From contig NZ_JAHNZZ010000001.1 in the NCBI RefSeq assembly GCF_019039215.1, forward strand, positions 1,400,263 to 1,464,262: a DNA stretch of 64,000 bases, written 5' to 3'. This DNA is from Bacillus sp. FJAT-29790 (GTDB lineage Bacteria; Bacillota; Bacilli; Bacillales; Cytobacillaceae). The translations under genes were made by a program, and so were the position numbers. Shown piece by piece: positions 25,078 through 33,360 of the stretch. The notes under the pieces are model-generated. The model had not been told where the DNA came from. It saw nothing but the letters and a program-made list of their open reading frames with translations, and did not search any database. Each line of letters begins with the position of its first letter. Within the stretch, counting starts at the first letter, position 1.

Positions 25078-25896
25078 CTACCAACTCACAGCAGGATTAG
25101 AGTTATACACTTCGGCAAGGATCGCTAAAGCAGAGTCCAAATCCTGTGTATGTCTGCCATTACGGCCGTTTCCATTCTTCATTCCAAAATTTTCAGGGAG
25201 AGACAGGTTCACAGAATCAAAGATTGGTTTCATAACAAACTTCCATTTCTTTTTCAAAATTTCCTCATTTTCGATTAATCCTAGATTCTCCATTTCACTT
25301 CCTTGAGGCCCGAGTGTCAACACACCTTCGATATCATCAAATACCCTTTTAATGGCTGCTGCCATCCTCTTTCTTGCGTCATCCCCTGCCTGCATTAATT
25401 GGACAAACCATGTTTTCCAGTGCATGAGGTGATAATAGAGCTCCATATTCACCTTAACAGCAACATTCGCTAAAGGCTCATAGGATGAATGTTTCAAGGA
25501 CTCCATGCGGATTTTTTTTGCCTGGATATAAAAATAATTTCTTACAACTGCAAACGCCCAGTCATATCGAGGCTCGGATAAATAGTGACCAGGGCCATTC
25601 ACCATTTCTAACAACACGGCGTTTTTCCGGTTTGCTGCCTTTCGTCCATGGGCGAGATCATCCATATTTCCCTCCCCAAGTTCCTCGAGAAGCTGATAGA
25701 ACATCGCCGCATGGCCCATTGTATCCTGGCTGATTGAAGAAAAGGCGACATCTTCCTCAATATGGGGAGCAAGGCCAAGCCATTCCGACCCCCGGTAGGC
25801 GAGAATAAAATCATCATCTGCCAGTTGATATAACAAGGCGGTTAAAGCCGATTTATAAACAGTATCCATTGGTGGTGATCCGTCAATCTTTTTCAC
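25078..25896 (-). CDS. paaC: Phenylacetyl-CoA epoxidase subunit PaaC
   Basis: A 272-aa ferritin-like helical protein, structural partner of the catalytic PaaA. Recognisable blocks are LYQLADDDFILAYRGSEWLGLAPHIEEDVAFSS and QDTMGHAAMFYQLLEELGE. It overlaps the end of paaB by 14 bases, with a GTG start after GGGGAGGG; an ATG nine codons further in is an alternative start with a poor site. It forms the PaaAC core complex and is encoded in the A-B-C-D order. Confidence 0.92.
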   Translation of the reverse strand: MKKIDGSPPMDTVYKSALTALLYQLADDDFILAYRGSEWLGLAPHIEEDVAFSSISQDTMGHAAMFYQLLEELGEGNMDDLAHGRKAANRKNAVLLEMVNGPGHYLSEPRYDWAFAVVRNYFYIQAKKIRMESLKHSSYEPLANVAVKVNMELYYHLMHWKTWFVQLMQAGDDARKRMAAAIKRVFDDIEGVLTLGPQGSEMENLGLIENEEILKKKWKFVMKPIFDSVNLSLPENFGMKNGNGRNGRHTQDLDSALAILAEVYNSNPAVSW

Positions 25897-26239
25897 TTTT
25901 ATTCAACCCTCCCCATGACATGATCTCCTTCTCATCAAGTATCTCCTGTTCATATTGACGCCATTTTTTCTTTAAATACCCATACCCCTTTGTGTTTCGG
26001 TAATCTTTATTGTCTAATCGCTTTAAAGAATGTTTTTCTTCAAGCGACATTTTTCGAATATCTGACCGCTTGACGACCCAAATATCTGCAACTGGCTCTC
26101 GCCTCATGAAATTTTCCTGTGCCATCACGAGCGCGAGGTCTTTGTTTGGTGCTAATAGAGAAAATTGATATTGAAGTGGAGAGGTATCAGTTCTTTTACT
26201 AAAAACCTCAAATTCCTGATAAAATCCTGCACTGTCCAA
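25883..26239 (-). CDS. paaB: Phenylacetyl-CoA epoxidase subunit PaaB
   Basis: A 118-aa protein with the PaaB signature EFEVFSKRTDTSPLQYQFSLLAPN and AQENFMRREPVADIWVVKRSDI. PaaB bridges PaaAC trimers in the multicomponent epoxidase. The last 45 residues are more charged than usual and extend the family core. It follows paaA by 155 bases, which is a larger gap than elsewhere in the operon, and overlaps paaC. Confidence 0.9.
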   Translation of the reverse strand: MDSAGFYQEFEVFSKRTDTSPLQYQFSLLAPNKDLALVMAQENFMRREPVADIWVVKRSDIRKMSLEEKHSLKRLDNKDYRNTKGYGYLKKKWRQYEQEILDEKEIMSWGGLNKSEKD

Positions 26240-26394
26240 GGGGCTTCCTCCAGTCTGGATTTATGTTGATGTTTTCGAAATTATTGTATCTGTTGAGGTG
26301 AGTAGTCAGAGGTGAAACATGGAGTAATCATCGATTAAAGTACCATCTCTTTAGTTTATGGCACTAATTTCTTTGAAAAGAACTTCATTTTTTG

Positions 26395-27363
26395 CTATTT
26401 TTCTTTTGTCAATGCTTCACGGACCCACTTATTTTCTAAATAAGAAGTCTGACGAAGCTGTAATCGCTCTTTAGATTTTGGGCCGTTGTTCTTGATGATT
26501 TCCTTAAAACGGTTCCAGTCAGGCTGCTGATAAATCCAAAGTTTCTGTTCTTGATCGTAATGCATCGTTTCATCCGGTATCGTCAATCCAAGTGATAATA
26601 CCCTTGGAATATACTTTGTGAAAAAATCCTGCCGGAGTTCTTCATTCGTTTTCGTCCGGATCTTATACTTAATGGTCGTATCTTGTTTAGAAGTCCCAGT
26701 TGTTGATGCATCTGCTGGGCCAAAAAACATGAGAAGGGCATCCCACCATCTATTTATAGCAGCCTGAACCATCTCCCGCTGCTCCTTTGTGCCTTCTGCT
26801 AAAGCCATAATAATCGACTCTCCATGCTGAGCATGAAAAACCTCTTCTGCACAAATTCTTTTTAATGCCCGAGCATAAGGTCCATATGAAGCATCAAGCA
26901 TATTTGTTTGCGAAATAATAGCTGCCCCGTCAACAAGCCAGCCAATTAACCCAGCATCTCCCCATGTCGGTGCCTCCATATGGAAAACATTATGGAATTT
27001 TAAACGCCCGCTAAACAAATCTTGCATAATATTCTCACGAGTCTTTCCATAAGGCTTCATCAGATCCTCTGCCACTCTAAGCAGTAATTGCCCATGGCCC
27101 ATTTCATCTTGAACCTTAGCCATAATCCCAAGCTTTCTTTTTAAAGATGGTGCTTTCGGAACCCACTCCTTCTCCGGGAGAGCTCCCATAATTTCACTTA
27201 TTCCATGCATCGAGATTAATTTAATGAGCGTTAGACGATAGTCATCAGGCATCCAATCATCCGCTTCAATTTTTTCACCGGACCCGATCCGTTTCATAAA
27301 ATGCTCATATTTTTCCTCATCCGCTATTGGATCAAAAAAAGTGAACTCTGCCAAAGCATTCAC
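26395..27363 (-). CDS. paaA: Phenylacetyl-CoA epoxidase catalytic subunit PaaA
   Basis: A 322-aa ferritin-like di-iron oxygenase subunit that epoxidises the aromatic ring of phenylacetyl-CoA. Di-iron ligands are visible as Glu87/His90 in QDEMGHGQLLLRVAEDL and Glu174/His177 in CAEEVFHAQHGES. It is the first gene of the long minus-strand block, with AGGAGGTG before its ATG, and is divergent from the ketosynthase-like gene across a 287-bp intergenic region that must hold both promoters. Confidence 0.95.
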   Translation of the reverse strand: MNALAEFTFFDPIADEEKYEHFMKRIGSGEKIEADDWMPDDYRLTLIKLISMHGISEIMGALPEKEWVPKAPSLKRKLGIMAKVQDEMGHGQLLLRVAEDLMKPYGKTRENIMQDLFSGRLKFHNVFHMEAPTWGDAGLIGWLVDGAAIISQTNMLDASYGPYARALKRICAEEVFHAQHGESIIMALAEGTKEQREMVQAAINRWWDALLMFFGPADASTTGTSKQDTTIKYKIRTKTNEELRQDFFTKYIPRVLSLGLTIPDETMHYDQEQKLWIYQQPDWNRFKEIIKNNGPKSKERLQLRQTSYLENKWVREALTKEK

Positions 27364-27650
27364 ACCTCCTAAAATCTACTATTTGTCATTCGAAGATAAC
27401 TTATATTTAATGTTTTTATCGTCACAGTACTTATATGTAATATATTTAACGAAAAGTACAGGGAAAATAGGTAAACTCAATAAGAGTTAGAATATTCGTT
27501 ACTTTAGTTCTATTCATTTCAAAATAATTAGACAGAGTTATAAAAATTGCGACAATTTTGGGAATAAACAGCCATTTACCTATTAATGCTTTATAATGAA
27601 ATGGTAAATAAGATACATAATCAATATACTTATGAAAGGTTGATATACGA

Positions 27651-28868
27651 ATGAGTAAAATTGTCGTAACCGGATATGGTATAATAGCCCCAAACACCCA
27701 AAATAGGAAAGAATTTTTACATAACCTTCGTGATGGAAATTGCTGTCTACAATCAGTTATTGGATTAGGACCAAATAGCGAATCCATTGTCGTTGGGCTA
27801 ATTGATAAAGGTTTGGAAGAATTTGAGAATAATAAGTATATAAAACGGCTACCTCGTGTGACAAAATTAGGAATAAAAGCAGCGAAAGAAGCTTTAGAGC
27901 AAGCAAAAATAACGAACTTAAATGAAAAAAAAGTAGGCTTGTTTTTTGGAACCTCATTGGGTGCTGGCGGGGAAAAGTCCTTTCAAAATGCAATTATCGA
28001 AGGAAACCGAAACAATTTCAATAAAATCCCCGTCACGTTTTCGCATATTGCTAACTACCATTGCATCACATCCGCGATTGGCCATTATCTCGGAGTAAAA
28101 GGAATAACAAAAACCATAACTACCGGCTGCACATCAAGTTTAGAAGCCATCCAGGACGCAATGGTTTATCTAAAGAGTGGGATAATCGATATTGCCATAG
28201 TAGGCGGAAGTGACAGTCCGATTTGCCAAGCGACAATATACGCATTCGCTAAAACAAAAGTCATCCCGTTAGGACAGTCACTTGAAAACGGAGCCGTTCC
28301 TTTTCATGAAGAAAGCGACGGATTTGCAATGTCCGAAGCGGGTGGAGTCCTTATTTTAGAAAAAGAGGATGCAGCCATAAAAAGAGGCATTGAAATCAAA
28401 GGAGAAATTGCATCCATTGTTTCTAATAATGATGGAGTGTATACTTATTCTGTGGATGAAACTGGGGATCAGATGGTCAATCTACTACACGAGATTGCTA
28501 GAGATAAGAATCCTAGTTATATTAATAGTCAAGCACTTGGCATCCAGACACATGATCAAATTGAAAAACGATGTTCGCAGGAAATTTTCAATCACAAAAC
28601 TCCGTATACTTCAATTAAAAGTATGTATGGAAATCCTTTTGGTGCGATAGGCGTTCTGCAAGTTATTTCATCTCTTCTTAGTATTGAGCACGGATTCATT
28701 CCTCCGACAATTCGTACAACAAAAAGAGGATTTGAGAATATGAATATCGTTACCTCAACTGTCTATCAGGATATTAATGAAGTACTGATAACGAATCATG
28801 GTCATGGCGGCAATAACGCATGTGCTTCTATTAAAAAATATGAAGGTGACATGAATGTCTTAAGATAA
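27651..28868 (+). CDS. Ketosynthase-like protein lacking both catalytic histidines
   Basis: A 405-aa thiolase-fold protein aligned by eye to FabF-type ketosynthases. The nucleophile is kept (Cys160 in TTGCTSSLEAI), as is Lys323 (SIKSMYG), but the HGT motif reads ALGIQT (Leu296 for His) and the TGHxxGAAG motif reads YGNPFGAIG (Asn328 for His). The C-terminal GFGG reads HGHGGNNA. Normal decarboxylative condensation should therefore be lost or altered. No acyl carrier protein or other fatty acid gene is nearby. The next gene is a membrane histidine kinase 23 bases downstream, on the other side is paaA, divergent. Possible roles: acyl-thioester binding or sensing, or an unusual acyltransferase. 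Confidence 0.85.
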   Translation: MSKIVVTGYGIIAPNTQNRKEFLHNLRDGNCCLQSVIGLGPNSESIVVGLIDKGLEEFENNKYIKRLPRVTKLGIKAAKEALEQAKITNLNEKKVGLFFGTSLGAGGEKSFQNAIIEGNRNNFNKIPVTFSHIANYHCITSAIGHYLGVKGITKTITTGCTSSLEAIQDAMVYLKSGIIDIAIVGGSDSPICQATIYAFAKTKVIPLGQSLENGAVPFHEESDGFAMSEAGGVLILEKEDAAIKRGIEIKGEIASIVSNNDGVYTYSVDETGDQMVNLLHEIARDKNPSYINSQALGIQTHDQIEKRCSQEIFNHKTPYTSIKSMYGNPFGAIGVLQVISSLLSIEHGFIPPTIRTTKRGFENMNIVTSTVYQDINEVLITNHGHGGNNACASIKKYEGDMNVLR

Positions 28869-28891
28869 ATGGCACTGGCGGAGTTGGTAAT

Positions 28892-30337
28892 GTGATTTTC
28901 GGATTATTAGTAATGATTATTGGGATCATTCCCATTGTACTGGCAATTAATACAAGAAGGATATTTAAAGGGACAGAATTATCCTTAGCGCTTTTAATAT
29001 ACATGATTCTAATCAGTATATGGCAATTAAACATAGGGATTCTTTATTTTGTCGGGAATATACCGGAGTCCTGTATATTGTTTTTATTTAAATTTTTACG
29101 ATTTGCCACTACTTTTGCGATTCCTAGTTTATTTTATGTCGTTTACATTATCTTGAAAAATAACAGTTTAAGCTTTACGAATAATAAATATATACATAGT
29201 TTGACTAAACTGTTCTCAAGAAAAACACTTTTAATTTTTTTCATTTGGAGCACTGTTGTTTATATACTTAATTGGACCTCACTTGGAATAAAGGGGCTTA
29301 CGATCAAACAAATTTATGGATCCCATATAGATTTTTATTTTCCGGTATATGGACAGTTCCAATGGATTTATATACTTCACATGAGCAGCTTTATAGTGTT
29401 TTTGTTTATTATCATTTTTGTATCAAAAAGTCTTAAAGATCAATACATCAAGGAGTTTTTAAGGAGTTTTTCTACTTATTCTATCCTGCTTTTCATTTCA
29501 GGTTTCATTAATTTTATCCCGGGTACCGGAGCCATTGCAAGCAGCATTGGTGTGGTAATCTTTTCTGTTATGATTATTTTCTCATTCATTAAAATGAATC
29601 TTCTTATCACATTGCAGTACAATTTGTTAATTGAGAGACAAAAAAAAATGGACTATACGGGAAATTTGGCGGGAAGTCTTATTCATGAAGTGAAAAATAT
29701 CAGTCAAGTTATAAAAGGATTTTCCCAAATATTACTGGCATCTCCTACGCTAGCCAGTAATGAAAAAGAAATGATTACTATTATTCAGGGGGCCACTCAA
29801 CAGCTTGAAGACTTATCTAATAATTATAATGACTATATTAAATTTTCTAAAATGGATTTAAAAATAGAAGATCTCAATAAAATTATTTTTGAATCGATTA
29901 GTTTTGTGTCAGAGATCGTTAAAGAAAACAGCGTTACGATTGATTTTCAGAATAGATACAGCTCTTTAAAAGCATATGTCAATAAACCATACCTTCAACA
30001 AGTCTTTATTAATATGTTAAAAAATTGTTCCGAGGCAATACCTGGTGAGGCTTTAGAACGTTCGATTACGATTGAAGCAGAAATCATAAATGAGAGTATC
30101 TATATACACCTTAAAGATACTGGAAAAGGAATACCAGCGGATAATTGGGAAAGTGTTTTTGATCCATTCACCTCTTCCAAAAGTTCAGGTATGGGCATGG
30201 GATTACCTTTTGTTAAAAAGATTATCTTTGAACATAGAGGAGATATCAAAATTGTAAATAGCGGCCCAAATGGCACTCACTTTCAAATTGAGATTCCACA
30301 ATATGAGTTAAGTGATCTGACAAATAAGCTTAACTAA
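28892..30337 (+). CDS. Membrane sensor histidine kinase
   Basis: A 481-aa kinase with seven to eight membrane segments in residues 1-245 and no extracellular domain of note, then a kinase core: phosphoacceptor His265 in GSLIHEVKNISQVIKGFSQIL, N-box NMLKNCSEAI, G1 DTGKGIP and GMGMGLPFVKKI. The input is probably sensed in the membrane. The GTG start is 23 bases after the ketosynthase-like gene, so the two are likely cotranscribed; there is no response regulator beside it, so it is an orphan here, like sporulation-type kinases. Confidence 0.87.
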   Translation: MIFGLLVMIIGIIPIVLAINTRRIFKGTELSLALLIYMILISIWQLNIGILYFVGNIPESCILFLFKFLRFATTFAIPSLFYVVYIILKNNSLSFTNNKYIHSLTKLFSRKTLLIFFIWSTVVYILNWTSLGIKGLTIKQIYGSHIDFYFPVYGQFQWIYILHMSSFIVFLFIIIFVSKSLKDQYIKEFLRSFSTYSILLFISGFINFIPGTGAIASSIGVVIFSVMIIFSFIKMNLLITLQYNLLIERQKKMDYTGNLAGSLIHEVKNISQVIKGFSQILLASPTLASNEKEMITIIQGATQQLEDLSNNYNDYIKFSKMDLKIEDLNKIIFESISFVSEIVKENSVTIDFQNRYSSLKAYVNKPYLQQVFINMLKNCSEAIPGEALERSITIEAEIINESIYIHLKDTGKGIPADNWESVFDPFTSSKSSGMGMGLPFVKKIIFEHRGDIKIVNSGPNGTHFQIEIPQYELSDLTNKLN

Positions 30338-30507
30338 TCATTTTATCTCAGAGAAAAACGGTCTATTTTCTTTCTACTATTAGATAATCAGCTTGAATCG
30401 AATGAAAACTTCAGGTTTGATATTTAATATGCAATACTCTTTTTCAAAATTTATATGAAATCCTTGTGATGCAATAAATTTAAGATAAATGACATGGAGG
30501 TATTTAA

Positions 30508-31059
30508 ATGAAGAAAAGAGCTTTGTTAAATATCGATTATACATATGATTTTGTGGCTGATGATGGAAAGTTAACTTGCGTGAAGCCTGGACAGGAAATT
30601 GAGGCGGCCATCGTGAAATTAACAAAAGAATTTATTGAAGCGAATGAGTTTGTCGTTATCGCTGTTGATCGTCATGAAGAAGGAGACACGTTGCACCCTG
30701 AATCAAACCTGTTCCCACTACATAATATTGCGGGCACACGTGGAAGAGATTTGTACGGTTCACTAGCTCCGTTGTATGAACATCATAAAAATGACCCAAA
30801 TGTTTATTATATGGATAAAACTCGCTACAGTGCTTTTACAGGAACAAACTTGGAAATTAAGTTGCGTGAACGTGGAATAGAAGAATTACATTTAAGCGGC
30901 GTTTGTACGGATATATGTATTTTGCATACAGCTGTTGATGCTTATAATAAAGGATTTAACATTGTTATCCATAAAGATACGGTAGCAAGCTTTAATGAAG
31001 CTGGGCATGAGTGGGCGCTAGAGCATTTTGCGAATACTTTAGGCGCAAAAGTTATATAA
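30508..31059 (+). CDS. pncA: Nicotinamidase / isochorismatase family (YueJ-like)
   Basis: A 183-aa cysteine hydrolase very similar to B. subtilis YueJ. Catalytic triad Asp10 (LLNIDYTYDFV), Lys104 (YMDKTRYSAF) and Cys133 (SGVCTDICILH) is present, and the metal site includes Asp54 and His56 in AVDRHEEGD. It would deamidate nicotinamide to nicotinate for NAD salvage. A good AGGAG-type site precedes the ATG. It stands alone and ends in a hairpin. Confidence 0.9.
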   Translation: MKKRALLNIDYTYDFVADDGKLTCVKPGQEIEAAIVKLTKEFIEANEFVVIAVDRHEEGDTLHPESNLFPLHNIAGTRGRDLYGSLAPLYEHHKNDPNVYYMDKTRYSAFTGTNLEIKLRERGIEELHLSGVCTDICILHTAVDAYNKGFNIVIHKDTVASFNEAGHEWALEHFANTLGAKVI

Positions 31060-31080
31060 TATGCGGCATCTATTTTCCTA

Positions 31081-31111
31081 CCCCCACTGTCATTTGTTAT
31101 AGAAGTGGGGG
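31081..31111 (+). terminator. Hairpin after pncA
   Basis: CCCCCACT and AGTGGGGG form an eight-pair, GC-rich stem with a 15-base loop, 22 bases after the stop. The following T tract is poor, so it is a terminator or a mRNA-stabilising stem. Confidence 0.5.
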
Positions 31112-31136
31112 TTAATGATCTTTAAATGTCGGTAGA

Positions 31137-31319
31137 TCAATTCGAACACGCTCTTATTAACAATGCAACCACTATAATGATTATTATTGAAATAATATTG
31201 ACCAAGCAACCACCATCTGGAGACCCTGTAATTGCTCTTGATAGGGCACTATTAAGAGTTCCTACAGGGTTTTTCTGCTGCTCTTTAGCCTGTAATCTTT
31301 CTCTCTCCTCCTTTGACAC
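31137..31319 (-). CDS. Small membrane protein, 60 aa
   Basis: A polar N-terminus MSKEERERLQAKEQQKNPVG followed by one C-terminal membrane helix (about residues 40-56, isoleucine-rich) and RACSN at the end. The N-terminal pattern SKEERER...NPVGTLNSALSR resembles the small DUF6366-type proteins of Bacillus. The GTG start follows AGGAG by nine bases; a TTG three codons before is too close to that site. Function unknown. Confidence 0.65.
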   Translation of the reverse strand: MSKEERERLQAKEQQKNPVGTLNSALSRAITGSPDGGCLVNIISIIIIIVVALLIRACSN

Positions 31320-31445
31320 GTTAATCAACTCCTATATAAATGTTAACAACTGTTCTAATCTGAGGGTAGACTATAATAGCGCAGTGCCTAGCACTATTCG
31401 CTATTATTTAATCACCAAATGCAAAAATCATTTCTGCTCCGTAAA

Positions 31446-32033
31446 TTAATTCTCTATGCTATCCCTAAGGTCAAAACGTGCAATTTCTTTGCCCTCAATA
31501 TAAATCACTAACGCAGCTTCCAACGAATTTTTTAATAACTTATCTAATTGTTCTTGTGAGGGTGCGAGGCTTAGTTCCGGATTTTCCTCTCGTGCACCTA
31601 ATATAAAATCAAAAGTATATTCTCCTTCTTGATTTGGTTCAAGAACCGCAATAAATGTTTTTCCCATTCCTAATCTTGCTTGTGTACCCTCTTCATTATT
31701 ATAAATATTAAAACCCATCACTTCTTTTGTTACCGTTTGTAATTTTTCGTTAGGTTCGATAGATAATTTTATTCCATCATCATATTCAAATGTTTGGTTA
31801 TTAGGCTTTTTCGCGCCTCCAAGAGTTTTCTTACTAGTATTCTTTAAAACGAAATCATAACTAAGTGAAATGGGATAAATATATTCACCTTCTTTATCTC
31901 CAGACATAATACCAATTCCTCCTGACCTATCATCCCTAACATCAACAGATGCACTTATTAGTTCTAAAGATGGTTTACTTGAACAGCCTGACAACAAGAT
32001 TAGAACAATGAAAATGCTCGTAAGGAACCTCAT
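31446..32033 (-). CDS. Lipoprotein, 195 aa
   Basis: A secreted protein with a lipobox, LILLSGC, lipid-modified Cys17 after a short hydrophobic signal, followed by an extracytoplasmic beta-rich domain that I do not recognise. Features include SYDFVLKNTSKKTLGG, a motif typical of immunoglobulin-like proteins found at the cell surface. It stands between two small membrane protein genes with no obvious operon partner. Confidence 0.8.
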   Translation of the reverse strand: MRFLTSIFIVLILLSGCSSKPSLELISASVDVRDDRSGGIGIMSGDKEGEYIYPISLSYDFVLKNTSKKTLGGAKKPNNQTFEYDDGIKLSIEPNEKLQTVTKEVMGFNIYNNEEGTQARLGMGKTFIAVLEPNQEGEYTFDFILGAREENPELSLAPSQEQLDKLLKNSLEAALVIYIEGKEIARFDLRDSIEN

Positions 32034-32071
32034 GAAATCCCCCCTGAATATGCAAATGATCTTAAATCCTT

Positions 32072-32118
32072 TTAACTTTATTTAGCAGAAGTCCCCCACT
32101 TCTGCTGAATAAAGTTAA
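32072..32118. repeat. 47-bp near-perfect inverted repeat
   Basis: Arms of 21 bases (TTAACTTTATT-T-AGCAGAAGT and its complement with one mismatch) enclose a CCCCC loop. It lies between the lipoprotein gene and the 134-aa gene and could terminate transcription or belong to the dispersed repeat that starts at its right end. Confidence 0.6.
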
Positions 32119-32154
32119 GCCTCCGGCGGATGCCTCAGATTTTTTAAAGGAATT
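32112..32154 (+). repeat. Short dispersed repeat, copy 2
   Basis: Matches the 42-bp stretch at 20356-20397 (reverse strand), sharing AAGTTAAGCCTCCGGCG and the GATTTTTT...AGGAATT tail. It abuts the stop codon of the 134-aa membrane protein gene. Confidence 0.55.
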
Positions 32155-32557
32155 ACACTTTTTTATAAAAACTTGTCATTATTCCATATCCAAATGTCAA
32201 ACCGAATATTGGGTATGGTTTAGCAGATAATATTGCTGATCCTATTACCATCGGCAAAGAAATAAATGGTTGGAAATGAATCCACGCATAGAATAATAGA
32301 TATAGAGACGGCAAGCATATACTGAGAAAATACACCGTATGAAATGACCATTTTCCAGGTTTCCTTCCTTCGTTTAGATTATTTAAACTTCCTAAAATAA
32401 CCCCTAATGGGATGTAGGTGAATCCAATTAAAAAGACATAGGGATAGACCCGAAATTGATCGTTCAGAATAGCGCGTAATAGATCATGAATGTAAAAAGC
32501 TAATAACGAATAGCTAAAAAACAAAATGATTAACATGAAATGTCTCTTTTTAAACAA
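32153..32557 (-). CDS. Hypothetical membrane protein, 134 aa
   Basis: A small protein with four likely membrane segments (about 8-28, 41-58, 73-91, 98-117) and a basic N-terminus MFKKRHFML. No family recognised. Its 3' end touches the dispersed repeat at 32112-32154. It sits just downstream of a decayed gene on the same strand. Confidence 0.72.
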   Translation of the reverse strand: MFKKRHFMLIILFFSYSLLAFYIHDLLRAILNDQFRVYPYVFLIGFTYIPLGVILGSLNNLNEGRKPGKWSFHTVYFLSICLPSLYLLFYAWIHFQPFISLPMVIGSAILSAKPYPIFGLTFGYGIMTSFYKKV

Positions 32558-32578
32558 ATTGATCCCTCCCCCAAAAAT

Positions 32579-32795
32579 TTACTCCATGTCAAAAGGAAAC
32601 TGTGATAATGCAATTTGAAAAGCTTCAGTTTCATTTTTGCCATACCAATTGTAGTATCGTTATACCCTATATATTCTTCAAATCGTTCATAATTCCTTTT
32701 ATTTCCACTCCACTTAATTGCATTCGCATCAAAAATAAATTCAATAATTCCATTTTTCTGATGAATCCGTCGGAAACAAAAAGTCTGAAATAATC
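32579..32795 (-). pseudogene. Decayed gene with a one-base frameshift
   Basis: On the minus strand the frame reads RRIHQKNGIIEFIFDANAI, then WSGNKRNYERFEEYIGYNDT, and continues one frame over as NETEAFQIALSQFPFDME with a stop at 32579. The shift is at an A5 run (32634-32638); six A would restore one continuous frame. The coding-like character on both sides argues that this is the C-terminal part of a former gene, without a recognisable start. Family unknown. A sequencing error in the homopolymer is possible. Confidence 0.45.
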
Positions 32796-32988
32796 GTCTA
32801 ATAAAGTAAGGGGTGAATTTAGGGTATGTAGTTTTATGGGACGGCTTACTGGGATGCGTGGGATACGTCTATTTTTCGAACGAGATTCGGGTTTTTATTT
32901 CGGACAAATGATATTTCATTTTTTTGCAAAAGTTACGAAAAGGAAATCTTTACTACACAATGATTATAATATGTCGAGGAGGTCTATT

Positions 32989-33336
32989 ATGAAGAGATTT
33001 GGTCTATCCAATTTTTTAAATATTATTTTTCCAGCAATAGTGATAATAATTATTGGATATGTATCTTTTACAGACGTATTCATTCAACAAACAGACCACA
33101 AATATTTCTTTATTACGCTAATCATTATTTATCCAGCTTTATTTCTTTTACAAGGTGTAATAACCGCAATTTTGAAAAGCAATATTTTAATATCATTAGG
33201 TATTTCTAGTTTGGGGTATTTTATTACAATCTTTATATGGGCAAATAGCAGTGCCATTGGTTACATTTTTGTATATCTATTATTTGGATTCTTAGGTTAT
33301 GGAGTAGTCCGTTTATTTCAAAAAAGAAAAAGATGA
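32989..33336 (+). CDS. Hypothetical membrane protein, 115 aa
   Basis: Four hydrophobic segments (about 9-27, 38-60, 66-84, 88-107) and a basic tail FQKRKR. The ATG lies seven bases after GAGGAGG; the open frame extends 51 codons upstream but without a better site. No family recognised. It ends 24 bases before the second copy of the fold-back repeat. Confidence 0.7.
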   Translation: MKRFGLSNFLNIIFPAIVIIIIGYVSFTDVFIQQTDHKYFFITLIIIYPALFLLQGVITAILKSNILISLGISSLGYFITIFIWANSSAIGYIFVYLLFGFLGYGVVRLFQKRKR

Positions 33337-33360
33337 AATCGCAGCACTTTTTTTAAGCTT

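Noticed and set aside
27427..27459. Inverted GTACTT/AAGTAC pair between paaA and the ketosynthase-like gene
   Set aside because: Only six bases per arm, 21 bases apart, in AT-rich DNA; too weak to call an operator.
31126..31449. Plus-strand frame of 107 codons
   Set aside because: Antisense to the 60-aa small membrane protein gene, which has a ribosome site and a sensible domain pattern; no ribosome site of its own.
32602..32793. Plus-strand frame of 63 codons
   Set aside because: It is antisense to the frameshifted pseudogene, which has better coding character, and has no start signal.
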